Assembly: GCA_902478715.1 (NCBI GenBank)
Contig: CABSMC010000016.1
Coordinates: 1 to 38,990 of the forward strand
Origin: an uncultured Adlercreutzia sp.
Lineage (GTDB): Bacteria; Actinomycetota; Coriobacteriia; Coriobacteriales; Eggerthellaceae
Length of the DNA: 38,990 bases
Reading direction: 5' to 3'
The notes beneath the pieces were generated by a model. It saw only the letters and a list, made by a program, of their open reading frames with translations. It had not been told where the DNA came from and made no database searches. Within the stretch, counting starts at the first letter, position 1; every line of letters starts with the position of its first letter. Shown one piece after another: positions 17,875 through 25,861 of this stretch. A program made the translations under genes and the position numbers.

Positions 17875-19548
17875 CTATTCCTGAATGCCGTCGGTCTGGC
17901 GGATGAGCTTGCGCTTGATCTTGCCGCCGATGGTCTTGGGCAGCTCGTCCACGTACTCGATGATGCGCGGGTACTTGTAGGGAGCCGTGGTCTTCTTCAC
18001 ATGATCCTGCAGCTCGCGGGTGAGCGCGTCGGTGCCCTCGTAGCCCTTCGCGAGCACAATGGTGGCCTTCACCACTTTGCCGCGGATGGGATCCGGCGCC
18101 GCCGTGACGGCGCACTCCACCACGGCCGGGTGCTCCACCAGCGCGCTTTCCACCTCGAAGGGGCCGATGCGGTAGCCGGAGCACTTGATGACGTCGTCGT
18201 TGCGGCCCACGAAGTAGCAGTAGCCGTCGGAGTCGCGCCAGGCCATGTCGTGGAGGTTGTAATACTCCCCTCCCACGGCCTCCTCCGTGCGCTCCGGGTT
18301 GCCGTAGTAGCCCACGAACAGTCCCGGAGGATAGGCCTCTTTCAGGCCCGTCACGCAGATGGCGCCCTCCTCGCCGTCATCGACCTCGCGGCCGTCGTCG
18401 TCGAGCAGCTTCACGTTGAGCAAAGGCGACGGCTTGCCCATTGAACCGGGCCTCGGCTCGATCCACGGGAAGGTGGCCAGAAGCACCGGGCCCTCGGTCT
18501 GGCCGAAGCCCTCGCGGATCTTCTTGCCGGTGAGGCGCTCCCACTGGATGGTCACCTCCGCGTTCAGCGGCTCACCCGCCGTGGCGAAGTTCTCCACGCT
18601 GGACAGGTCGTAGGCGGCCACGTCCTCCTGCAGCATAAAGCGGTACATGGTGGGCGGCGCGCAGAAGGTGGTGAGCTTGTAGTCCTGAATCTTCTGCAGA
18701 AGCTTGGTGGGCACGAACTTGTCCATGTCGTAGGCGAAGATGGTGGCACCGGCGATCCACTGGCCGTAGATCTTGCCCCAGCCGAACTTGGCCCAGCCGG
18801 AGTCGGTCACCGACATGTGCAGCTTGTTCTCCTGCACCTGCTGCCAGTACTTCGCCGTGATGATGTGGCCGAGAGGATGGGCGAAGTTGTGCTCCACGGC
18901 CTTGGGGTTGCCCGTCGTGCCGCTCGTGAAGTACATCAGCATGATGTCCTTGGAGGTGACGCCCGCATCTCCCGTGGGGCGCTCGAAGGTGTCGGGGTAG
19001 CCCGCGATGAGCTCGTCGAAATCGACCCAACCCTCGAGGGAGCCGTCCACGATGAACTTCTCGCGCACCGTGGGGCAATCGGGCATGGCCTCTTCCACCT
19101 GCGTGCAGACGTACTCGTCGTTCACCGCCACGATGGCCTTCACGTCGGCGCTGTTGGCGCGGTAGACCACGTCCTTGCGCGTGAGCTGCAGCGACGCGGG
19201 GATGATGGTGGCGCCCAGCTTGCAGAGGGCCACGGCACACACCCAGTACTCCCAGCGGCGGCGCAGGATGCACATGACCACGTCGCCCTTGCCAATGCCG
19301 AGCTCTTTGAAGGCGTTGGCGGCCTGGTTCGAGAGGTGCTTGATGTCGGTGAACGTGAAAGTGCGCTCCTCGCCGGCGTCGTTGGTCCACAGAAGCGCCC
19401 GCTTGTCGGGCTCCACGGCGGCCCACTCGTCGACGACGTCGAAACCGAAGTTGAAGGCCTCGGGAACCTCGATGGTGAAGTTCTCGGCGAAGTCCTCGTA
19501 GGAATCGAATTCAATTCTCGGGCAGTACTTCTTCAGAACATGATCCAT
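17875..19548 (-). CDS. AMP-forming acyl-CoA synthetase, paralogue 1
   Basis: Encodes 557 residues of the ANL adenylate-forming family, which activates a carboxylic acid with ATP and CoA. The P-loop-like YFTSGTTGNPKAVEH is near 230, GFGQTE near 365, the hinge GRNDDVIKCSGYRIGPFEVE near 465, and the C-terminal catalytic Lys in KTIGGKIKRK. The substrate is not readable; the similarity in style is to medium-chain or branched/aryl acid ligases. It is clearly paralogous to the ligase at 23952-25742. The ATG at 19548 has a weak AGAGAAG. It is preceded by an HTH-cupin gene and a 197-nt structured gap, and followed by terminator hairpins. Confidence 0.9.
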   Translation of the reverse strand: MDHVLKKYCPRIEFDSYEDFAENFTIEVPEAFNFGFDVVDEWAAVEPDKRALLWTNDAGEERTFTFTDIKHLSNQAANAFKELGIGKGDVVMCILRRRWEYWVCAVALCKLGATIIPASLQLTRKDVVYRANSADVKAIVAVNDEYVCTQVEEAMPDCPTVREKFIVDGSLEGWVDFDELIAGYPDTFERPTGDAGVTSKDIMLMYFTSGTTGNPKAVEHNFAHPLGHIITAKYWQQVQENKLHMSVTDSGWAKFGWGKIYGQWIAGATIFAYDMDKFVPTKLLQKIQDYKLTTFCAPPTMYRFMLQEDVAAYDLSSVENFATAGEPLNAEVTIQWERLTGKKIREGFGQTEGPVLLATFPWIEPRPGSMGKPSPLLNVKLLDDDGREVDDGEEGAICVTGLKEAYPPGLFVGYYGNPERTEEAVGGEYYNLHDMAWRDSDGYCYFVGRNDDVIKCSGYRIGPFEVESALVEHPAVVECAVTAAPDPIRGKVVKATIVLAKGYEGTDALTRELQDHVKKTTAPYKYPRIIEYVDELPKTIGGKIKRKLIRQTDGIQE

Positions 19549-19573
19549 AGTGGTGCTTCTCTCTGCTCTCCTA

Positions 19574-19607
19574 TTTCGCTTTGTCCGCGATTCCGCTTTG
19601 TCCGCGA
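19574..19607. repeat. 17-bp tandem direct repeat in the CoA-ligase 1 leader
   Basis: Two adjacent 17-nt units, TTTCGCTTTGTCCGCGA and TTCCGCTTTGTCCGCGA, differ at one base. They end 26 nt before the start codon and overlap the left arm of the palindrome at 19604-19721. This could be a regulator-binding site or a repeat by-product. Confidence 0.55.
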
Positions 19608-19721
19608 AGCGCCTCGCGGTATTCCAATTCGCTCAAACAGTCCTCGCTTTGTGGAAATGCCCACTGGGCATTTCCAGTCGCTGCGGAACTCGCTCGGTTG
19701 GAACACCCCGAGTCGCTTCGC
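19604..19721. repeat. 118-nt nested palindrome between HTH-cupin 1 and CoA ligase 1
   Basis: The 24-nt arms 19604-19627 and 19698-19721 pair except for three single mismatches (blocks GCGAAGCG, CTCG, GGTATTCCAA). The exact centre is a perfect 10-bp hairpin (GGAAATGCCC, loop ACT, 19653-19675). The central hairpin has the same plan as the one inside 20331-20450. No T-run follows. Confidence 0.65.
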
Positions 19722-19745
19722 TACTCTTCCAAAAATGAGATGGTA

Positions 19746-20300
19746 CTATTCGGCGATGATGGTGATGAACTTGCAGGGGACGTCGCCGTTGCAGCGCTGG
19801 CCGTGGGGGTAGGTGGGGTTGAAGTAGATGCTGTCGCCGGCGTTCAGCTGGATATCGCGATCCCCGAAGGTGAGAATGAGCGACCCTTCCAGCACGTAGT
19901 TGAACTCCTGACCGTCGTGGCACACCAGCTCGGCCGGCTCGTCGCACGGATCCAAGATGACCAGCAGCGGCTGCATGATCTTGCGGGCGTAGCGGCTGGC
20001 CATGTCCTCGTAGTGATACCCGGGGAAACGCTCGACCTCCTCGGTCTCGCCGCGACGCACCAAGTGGTAGGTGTCCAGCTTCGGCGCGGTGCCCGTGAGG
20101 ATTTCGGTGAGGTCGACGTTGAACTTGCGGGCCATGTGGTAGATGGCCGAGATGGGGATGTCCTCGCCGGTCTCCTCCCAGCCGCGGTAGGTGTCGATAT
20201 CGACGCCGAGCTCCTCGGCCATGGTGTGGCGCGACACGTCGCAGGCCTCGCGCAGGCCCTGCAGGCGCTCGCCCAAATCTTTCAGGTTCTCTTCTTCCAT
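19746..20300 (-). CDS. XRE-family HTH regulator with cupin sensor, paralogue 1
   Basis: Encodes 184 residues. The N-terminal HTH (about 7-60; LGERLQGLREACDVSRHTMA, then LGVDIDTYRGWE) resembles lambda-repressor-type DNA-binding domains. The C-terminal cupin barrel (about 115-180) shows HDGQEFNYVLEGSL and LNAGDSIYFNPTYPHG, a likely small-ligand or metal pocket. Such proteins often control neighbouring metabolic genes in response to a small molecule. The ATG at 20300 has GAAGGA 5 nt upstream. It precedes CoA ligase 1, as paralogue 2 precedes CoA ligase 2. The ligand is unknown; a CoA-ligase substrate or product is an inference. Confidence 0.88.
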   Translation of the reverse strand: MEEENLKDLGERLQGLREACDVSRHTMAEELGVDIDTYRGWEETGEDIPISAIYHMARKFNVDLTEILTGTAPKLDTYHLVRRGETEEVERFPGYHYEDMASRYARKIMQPLLVILDPCDEPAELVCHDGQEFNYVLEGSLILTFGDRDIQLNAGDSIYFNPTYPHGQRCNGDVPCKFITIIAE

Positions 20301-20330
20301 GTTCGTCCTTCTGTGTCATCCGTTTTGTCT

Positions 20331-20450
20331 GGCGGAGAGCAGGACGGACTCCCCCGTGCTCAAGCAATGGCTCGCTCGGCGGAACAGCCCACTGGGCTGT
20401 TCCGAACGCTTTCGCACCTGCGCGCGGGGAAGCCCGTCCTGCTCCCCGCC
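20331..20450. repeat. 120-nt nested palindrome between oxidoreductase gamma gene and HTH-cupin 1
   Basis: The 17-nt arms 20331-20347 and 20434-20450 are complementary but for one position. Inside, CCCCGTGC (20352-20359) pairs with GCGCGGGG (20422-20429), and the centre is a perfect 10-bp hairpin GGAACAGCCC with loop ACT (20381-20403). All are concentric. Compared with 19653-19675 the core stem shows compensated changes. Confidence 0.65.
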
Positions 20451-20471
20451 TACATAGCCGCAATCGTTAGG

Positions 20472-21005
20472 CTACGCGTTGATGCCGAGCTTGATGGCTT
20501 GGCGGTTTTGCTCCAGCTTCTCGGGCTTCTTGCCGGCCACCTTCGCGATGGCGCCGTCGAGCGCCTCCTCGGAGCAAAAGCCGGTCTCGGCCCAGAGCTT
20601 GCCGATAAGCACGATGTTGCCGAGGCCTTTGAGACCGGCCTCCTCGCACATCTTGGTCGCGGGGATGCCGATGACCGTCACGCCCTCGGGCTCGGTGAGA
20701 CTCGGCACCATGGCCGTGTCCACCACCACGATGCCGCCCTCTTCCACGTTGTCGATGAACTTGTCGAAGGAGGGCTGGTTCAGAGCGATGAGCGCGCTCG
20801 GGCGCGTGATCAGCGGGCTGCCGATGGGCTTATCGGACAGCGTCACCGAGCAGTTGGCGGTGCCGCCGCGCATTTCGGGGCCGTAGGAGGGCATCCACGA
20901 AACCTCGCGGTCCTCGATGAGGCCGGCCGTGGCGATGACCTTGCCGGCGAACAGCGACCCTTGGCCGCCGAAGCCGGCGACGACGCAGGTGAGATCCTTG
21001 CCCAT
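20472..21005 (-). CDS. 2-oxoacid:ferredoxin oxidoreductase, gamma subunit
   Basis: Encodes 177 residues. The fold is set by VVAGFGGQGSLFAGKVIATA at the N-terminus and SYGPEMRGGTANCSV near 45-60, both typical of KorC/VorC/PorG gamma subunits. It forms the oxidoreductase with the three upstream genes. The ATG at 21005 shares one base with the beta-subunit stop (TAATG). The longer frame upstream only overlaps the beta gene. Followed by the palindrome at 20331-20450. Confidence 0.93.
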   Translation of the reverse strand: MGKDLTCVVAGFGGQGSLFAGKVIATAGLIEDREVSWMPSYGPEMRGGTANCSVTLSDKPIGSPLITRPSALIALNQPSFDKFIDNVEEGGIVVVDTAMVPSLTEPEGVTVIGIPATKMCEEAGLKGLGNIVLIGKLWAETGFCSEEALDGAIAKVAGKKPEKLEQNRQAIKLGINA

Positions 21006-21859
21006 TAGTTGCCTCCTTCTGACACGGCCTCGGGATGGGCGATGGGGCAGGCCGCATTGCGGGCGCTCGCCGCCTCGGCGGCGTTGGCGAAGCCGTCGGC
21101 GGTCACATCGCGCACCACCCCGAGCGGATAGTACGGCAGCATGTTCACGCGCATCCACTCGAAGGCGTCCTGCGGCGTCATACCCCAGTTGGTGGGGCAG
21201 GTGGAAACCACCTCGATGAACGAGTAGCCCACACCGTCGATCTGGTTCTGGAAGGCCTTCTTGATGGCCTTTTTAGCCTTGCGCACGTTCTTCGGCGTAT
21301 CGACGCAGACGCGCTCGATGTAGGCCGGGCCGTCCAGCGCGTTTAAGAGCTCGCTCACGCGGATGGGGTTGCCGGCCGTGGACACATCGCGCCCGTAGGG
21401 ACTCGTCTGGGTCACCTGGTTCGGCAGCGAGGTGGGGGCCATCTGGCCGCCGGTCATGCCGTAGATGGCGTTGTTGATGAAGATGATGGTGATGTTCTCG
21501 CCGCGAGTGGCCGCATGGACCGTCTCGGCCATGCCGATGGAGGCCAAGTCACCGTCGCCCTGGTAGGCGAAGACCACCTTGTCGGGATGCACGCGCTTCA
21601 CCGCCGTGGCCACCGCCGGCGCCCGGCCGTGGGCGGCCTCGATCATGTCGCAGCCGAAGAAGTCGTAGGAGATGACCGAGCAGCCCACGGGCGCCACGCC
21701 GATCGTCTCGCCCTCGATGTCCAGCTCGTCCATGACCTCGCACACCAAACGCTCCACGATGCCGTGGGGGCAGCCGGGGCAGAAGTTCGTGACCACGGGC
21801 AACAGGGAGTGGGGTCGCTCGAAGACCACCTTCATTTCCTTCTCAGTCGTCTCGGCCAT
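21005..21859 (-). CDS. 2-oxoacid:ferredoxin oxidoreductase, beta (TPP-binding) subunit
   Basis: Encodes 284 residues. Thiamine diphosphate and cluster-related motifs are clear: FCPGCPHG near 29, GCSVISYDFFGCD near 60, and the TPP site GDGDLASIG ending in FINN about 26 residues later. GRAPAVATAVKR is typical of KOR/VOR-type enzymes. I chose the ATG at 21859 with AGGTGAG just upstream; a GTG three codons earlier is also possible. It catalyses oxidative decarboxylation of a 2-oxoacid to acyl-CoA with ferredoxin, or the reverse. The substrate (2-oxoglutarate, branched or aryl oxoacid) is not determined. Confidence 0.93.
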   Translation of the reverse strand: MAETTEKEMKVVFERPHSLLPVVTNFCPGCPHGIVERLVCEVMDELDIEGETIGVAPVGCSVISYDFFGCDMIEAAHGRAPAVATAVKRVHPDKVVFAYQGDGDLASIGMAETVHAATRGENITIIFINNAIYGMTGGQMAPTSLPNQVTQTSPYGRDVSTAGNPIRVSELLNALDGPAYIERVCVDTPKNVRKAKKAIKKAFQNQIDGVGYSFIEVVSTCPTNWGMTPQDAFEWMRVNMLPYYPLGVVRDVTADGFANAAEAASARNAACPIAHPEAVSEGGN

Positions 21860-21860
21860 G

Positions 21861-22931
21861 CTACTCACCTACCTTCTCGTTCAAAGCGACAATGGCCGCC
21901 AGCACCTCGTCGGGCGTCGGGATGACGCCGCCGGTGCGGCCGAAGAACTCCACCGGCACGCGTCCGGCCACCGCCAGGCGCACATCTTCCACCATCTGGC
22001 CCATGTTCATCTCCACGTCGAGGAACGCCTTGGCCGTGGGCACGAGCGCCTCGATGGCGCGGGTCGGGAAGGGCCACAGCGTGATGGGGCGCACAAGACC
22101 CGCCTTGATGCCCTGCTCGCGCGCGGCGTTCACCGCCGAGCGGGCCACGCGGGCCGCGCCGCCGAAGGCCACGAGCACGATGTCGGCGTCCTCGGTGAGA
22201 TAGCTCTCGGCCTCCTGCTCGGTCTCCTCGATGACCGCGTAGCGCTCGTAGCGCTCGCGGACGAGGTCCTCCAGATCGGACGCGGTCAGGTACAGCGAGT
22301 TCGCCACGTTGTGGGGCCGCTTATGCCCGTGGCCGCAGGTGGCCCAGGGCTTCTCGGGCAGATCCTCCGGAGCGAGCGCCTCAGGCAGGATCACCGGCTC
22401 CATCATCTGGCCGAGCATGCCGTCGGCCATGATCATGACCGGCACTCGGTACTTGTCAGCCGTGTCGAAGGCCTTGAAGGCGTAGTCGGCCATCTCCTGC
22501 ACCGTGGAGGGCGCGTACACGACGATGTGGAAGTCGCCGTGGCCGGTGGCCTTGGTGGCCTGCCAGTAGTCGGCCTGGGAGGGCTGGATGGAACCGAGGC
22601 CCGGACCGCCGCGCTGCACGTTGACGATGACGCCGGGCAGATCGGCGCCGGCCATATACGAGATGCCCTCGCTCTTCAGCGAGATTCCCGGCGACGACGA
22701 GGAGGTCATCACGCGGGCGCCGGCCGCCGAGGCACCGTAGACCATGTTGATGGCCGCCACCTCGGACTCCGCCTGAAGATAGGTGCCCCCCACCTTCGGC
22801 ATCATCTTCGCCATGTAGGCAGCCACCTCGGTCTGGGGCGTGATGGGGTAACCGAAGAAGAAGCGGCAACCGGCGCGCATGGCCGCCTCGGCCATGGCCT
22901 CGTTGCCCTTCATGAGTACTTTCTCAGCCAT
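21861..22931 (-). CDS. 2-oxoacid:ferredoxin oxidoreductase, alpha subunit
   Basis: Encodes 356 residues. The pyrimidine-domain start GNEAMAEAAMRAGCRFFFGY is followed by PITPQTEV, then AESEVAAINMVYGASAAGAR and TSSSSPGISLKSEGISYMAG, the standard KorA/VorB signatures. The C-terminal transketolase-like domain includes GLVRPITLWPFP. The ATG at 22931 has AAAGGT 6 nt upstream and lies 4 nt after the ferredoxin stop. The length of about 356 without a fused gamma domain, plus separate ferredoxin and gamma genes, makes this the four-subunit form. It may act on branched-chain or aryl 2-oxoacids; this is inferred from the CoA-ligase neighbours only. Confidence 0.93.
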   Translation of the reverse strand: MAEKVLMKGNEAMAEAAMRAGCRFFFGYPITPQTEVAAYMAKMMPKVGGTYLQAESEVAAINMVYGASAAGARVMTSSSSPGISLKSEGISYMAGADLPGVIVNVQRGGPGLGSIQPSQADYWQATKATGHGDFHIVVYAPSTVQEMADYAFKAFDTADKYRVPVMIMADGMLGQMMEPVILPEALAPEDLPEKPWATCGHGHKRPHNVANSLYLTASDLEDLVRERYERYAVIEETEQEAESYLTEDADIVLVAFGGAARVARSAVNAAREQGIKAGLVRPITLWPFPTRAIEALVPTAKAFLDVEMNMGQMVEDVRLAVAGRVPVEFFGRTGGVIPTPDEVLAAIVALNEKVGE

Positions 22932-22935
22932 TGAA

Positions 22936-23142
22936 CTACCTTTCAACCGTGATGGCCACATCGGGGCACATGGTCGCGCAGGTGGCGCAACCGGTGCACT
23001 TGTCCTCGTCGGTGCAATGGGCCGGGTGATAGCCCTTGGCCGTGATGACGTCCGGGTCGAGCTCGAGAATGCCCACCGGGCAGACATCGGTGCACAGCCC
23101 GCATCCCTTGCAGAAGAAATCGTCGATAGTGACTCGCGCCAT
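22936..23142 (-). CDS. 2-oxoacid:ferredoxin oxidoreductase, delta (2x4Fe-4S ferredoxin) subunit
   Basis: Encodes 68 residues with two 4Fe-4S binding motifs: CKGCGLCTDVCP (11-22) and CTGCATCATMCP (about 49-60). It is the electron-transfer subunit that passes electrons from the TPP site to external ferredoxin. The ATG at 23142 has GGGAGG upstream. First of the four oxidoreductase genes, separated by 72 nt from the P-loop ATPase gene; that gap contains an 8-bp hairpin (23166-23187) without a T-run. Confidence 0.94.
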   Translation of the reverse strand: MARVTIDDFFCKGCGLCTDVCPVGILELDPDVITAKGYHPAHCTDEDKCTGCATCATMCPDVAITVER

Positions 23143-23165
23143 GGAAACCTCCCTTGCTTACTCGC

Positions 23166-23187
23166 GCGCGGGCCACGCCGCCCGCGC
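23166..23187 (-). other. Intercistronic hairpin before the ferredoxin subunit
   Basis: GCGCGGGC pairs with GCCCGCGC around a 6-nt loop, about 24 nt upstream of the start codon. With no T-run it is more likely an mRNA processing or stability element separating ATPase and oxidoreductase expression. Confidence 0.4.
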
Positions 23188-23214
23188 CTCTCTCTCATCT
23201 TGAATGGGCCGCCC

Positions 23215-23952
23215 TTAGGACCAGGGAGGCTTGACGTACACGTTCACAGCATAGCCATTGGGAATGTCGTCCAGGGCGCATGGCCCCGTGTTTTCCCGCT
23301 GAATGGCCTGAATGGGGGCGGTAATGCAGGCAACGGGAAGGGCCGCCATCGAGGCCACTGCCTGGGTATACGGGACACTTTCGACGATGTGTCCCAAAGC
23401 AGTCTCGCCCTGCAAGTGGGAGTTGCCCACCACGGCTGTGGCCGCCAAATGGCTCTTGGCCTCGATCTCGCGCAGCACCGCCACTGCATCGGCAGGTTCC
23501 TGCGTGAGGTTGCGGAAGGCGTTCACCACGTAGAGCATGGCATAAGGCCCCGCTGCGAGGGCCGGCGCGAAGCGCGCGAGCGCCGTGGCGCCCACATCGT
23601 CGCCGCCGGCATCCACGATGACGACCGTACGCCCCGTCTCGTCGCGATAGGCCTCCGCCGCGGCCACGGCCAGCTCCCCGGTGACCGACGGGACGTCGAG
23701 GCTCGTGCCCGCGTGGCCGAACACCGGCGCGATGAGCCGCACCCCGGCCTCTTCCAGAAGATCGCGATACTCGTTCGAGCGGAAGTACGGGTTCACGACG
23801 TCCATATCGGCGAGTGTCACGCGGTACCCGGCCGCGGCGGCGTCCAAGGCGAGGTTGAGGGCGAAGTTGGTCTTCCCCACTCCGTAATGCCCCGTCACCA
23901 CCGTGACCGGCGCCAACGGGAACGGGAGCCTCGCAGCTTGATCCGCCGTCAT
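23215..23952 (-). CDS. P-loop ATPase of unknown role, oxidoreductase-associated
   Basis: Encodes 245 residues. The Walker A region is GHYGVGKTNFALNLA (near 25-39), followed by LADMDVVNPYFRSNEY, and a Walker B-like VVIVDAGGDD near 110. This is a MinD/CobQ-like SIMIBI-type NTPase; the leading GHYG and the VNPYFRS motif mark a distinct subfamily. The ATG at 23952 overlaps the stop of CoA ligase 2 by one base (TGATG), so the two are translationally coupled. Its biochemical role is unknown to me; a regulatory or maturation role for the CoA ligase/oxidoreductase system is inference only. Confidence 0.85.
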   Translation of the reverse strand: MTADQAARLPFPLAPVTVVTGHYGVGKTNFALNLALDAAAAGYRVTLADMDVVNPYFRSNEYRDLLEEAGVRLIAPVFGHAGTSLDVPSVTGELAVAAAEAYRDETGRTVVIVDAGGDDVGATALARFAPALAAGPYAMLYVVNAFRNLTQEPADAVAVLREIEAKSHLAATAVVGNSHLQGETALGHIVESVPYTQAVASMAALPVACITAPIQAIQRENTGPCALDDIPNGYAVNVYVKPPWS

Positions 23953-25742
23953 CAGATGAGCCCCTCGGGGGTCTTCTGGGACGCGTGATGGGTCTTGTCC
24001 TGCTCGCGGATGGCGGCCCGGCGGATCTTGCCGTTGACGGTGCGCGGCAGCTCGTCTGTGTACTCGATGATGCGCGGGTACTTGTAGGGGGCCGTCTGGC
24101 GCTTCACCCACTTCTGCAGCTCGGCGGTGAGGTCATCGCTTCCCTGCCAGCCGTCGGCGAGCACCACCGTCGCCTTCACGGCGAAGCCGCGCACCGGGTC
24201 GGGCACGCCGGTGACGGCCACCTCGCGCACGGCGTCGTGCTCGAGCATCACCGACTCGATCTCGAAGGGGCCGATGCGGTAGCCGCTCGACTTGATGACG
24301 TCGTCGTTGCGGCCCACGTACCAGTAGTTGCCCTCCTCGTCGCGCCAGGCCGTGTCGCCGGTGTGGTACCAGCCGTCGTGCATGGCCTCGGCGGTCTTCT
24401 CGGCGTTGCGGTAGTACTCCATCATGATGCCGGCCGGATGCGGGTCGATGGAGATGCAGATCTCGCCGGTCTCGCCAGTGTCGCACTCGGTGCCGTCGTC
24501 GCGCAAGATCCTCATGACGTACATCGGCACCGGCTTGCCCATGGAGCCCGGGCGCGGCGTGGAGTTCGTCAGATTGCCCACGGTGAGCGGGGTTTCCGTT
24601 TGGCCGAAGCCCTCGTAGATGGTAAGGCCGGTGTGCTCGCGCCAGAAGTCGAACAGATCGGGGTTCAGCGCCTCGCCGGCCGTGGTGCAGTACTCCAAGC
24701 TGGACAGGTCGAAGGCGTCCACGTCCACCTCGGTCATGAGGCGGTACATCGTCGGCGGGCAGCAGAGCGTCGTCACGCCGTAGCGACCGACGAGGGAGAG
24801 GATCTCGGCCGGATCGTAGCGGTCGAAGTCGTAGGTGAGCACCGCGGCCTCCATGAGCCACTGGCCGAAGAACTTGCCCCAGACCGCCTTGCCCCAGCCG
24901 GTGTCGGCGATGGTGAAGTGCAGCCCCTCGGAATTCACGTTGTGCCAGTGCTTGGCCGTGATGAGGTGCGCCAGCGCGTAGCCGGAATCGTGGAGCACCA
25001 TCTTGGGATTGCCCGAGGTGCCCGAGGAGAAGTACATGAGCATGGGATCGGCGCCGGCCGTCTCGCGGCGGGTGAAGTCGGCCGAAGCCGCGCGCACCTC
25101 GCTGTTGAAGTCGCGCCAGCCCTCGCGCGCGACGGGGGCCGCGCAGATGCCCGCAGGGCCCGAGAGCGCCTCGCCGACAAGCTCGCCGGCGGGAGCGACC
25201 CAGTTCCCGTTCTCGTCGCGCGGGGTGAGCCCGGCACCGGCGGGGTTCACGAGGATGAGCGTCTCCACGCTGGGGCACTCCTTCACCACCGCGTCGATGG
25301 TGCCGGCGATGTCCCCGGCCGAGGTGGCGATGATGGCCTTGATGTCAGCCCCGTTCAGGCGATAGGTGAGGTCGTGCTCCTTCAGCATGAAGGTGGCCGG
25401 CACCGCCACCGCTCCCAGCTTCTCCAGGGCCAGCATCGTGAACCAGAACTGGTAGTGGCGGCGCAGGATGACCATGACGAAGTCGCCGCGACCGATGCCG
25501 CAGTCCGCCAGGAAGTTCGCCGTCTTGTCCGACCACGTTTTCATGTCGTCGAAGGTGAAGGTGTGCTCCTCCCCTTCCGGGTTGCACCAGACCATGGCCG
25601 TGCGCTCGGGATCGTTGATCGCGATGTCGTCCACGACGTCGTAGGCGAAGTTGAAGTTATCGGGCATGGTGATGTCGAACTTCGTGAGCAGACCGTTCTC
25701 GTCGTAGGCCTCGTCCACGTAGCGCAAGTTGATGTTTCTCAT
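23952..25742 (-). CDS. AMP-forming acyl-CoA synthetase, paralogue 2
   Basis: Encodes 596 residues of the ANL family. Motifs: MYFSSGTSGNPKMVLHD near 255, YEGFGQTETPL near 390, and GRNDDVIKSSGYRIGPFEIE near 490, with the C-terminal Lys in RTVNGKIRRA. The hinge and C-domain match paralogue 1 closely, but this protein has about 35 extra residues between the nucleotide domain and the P-loop (GLTPRDENGNWVAPAGELVG region). The ATG at 25742 has GAGGT 6 nt upstream. First metabolic gene after HTH-cupin 2 and coupled to the ATPase. The substrate is unknown. Confidence 0.9.
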   Translation of the reverse strand: MRNINLRYVDEAYDENGLLTKFDITMPDNFNFAYDVVDDIAINDPERTAMVWCNPEGEEHTFTFDDMKTWSDKTANFLADCGIGRGDFVMVILRRHYQFWFTMLALEKLGAVAVPATFMLKEHDLTYRLNGADIKAIIATSAGDIAGTIDAVVKECPSVETLILVNPAGAGLTPRDENGNWVAPAGELVGEALSGPAGICAAPVAREGWRDFNSEVRAASADFTRRETAGADPMLMYFSSGTSGNPKMVLHDSGYALAHLITAKHWHNVNSEGLHFTIADTGWGKAVWGKFFGQWLMEAAVLTYDFDRYDPAEILSLVGRYGVTTLCCPPTMYRLMTEVDVDAFDLSSLEYCTTAGEALNPDLFDFWREHTGLTIYEGFGQTETPLTVGNLTNSTPRPGSMGKPVPMYVMRILRDDGTECDTGETGEICISIDPHPAGIMMEYYRNAEKTAEAMHDGWYHTGDTAWRDEEGNYWYVGRNDDVIKSSGYRIGPFEIESVMLEHDAVREVAVTGVPDPVRGFAVKATVVLADGWQGSDDLTAELQKWVKRQTAPYKYPRIIEYTDELPRTVNGKIRRAAIREQDKTHHASQKTPEGLI

Positions 25743-25861
25743 GATGATACCTCGGTGAAGTTTTGAAAGGACGAACGATTACCTTGAGTTCGGCGACGCC
25801 GGATGCGGGGACGCGCGGCCGGCCTCAGAGGTGCCAGCCGCAGACCCGCGAGTCGGGCCGC

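Noticed and set aside
19549..20471. CRISPR array or transposon suggested by repeated hairpins
   Set aside because: Only two palindromes with different arms, no regular spacer pattern, no cas or transposase gene, and a normal regulator gene between them.
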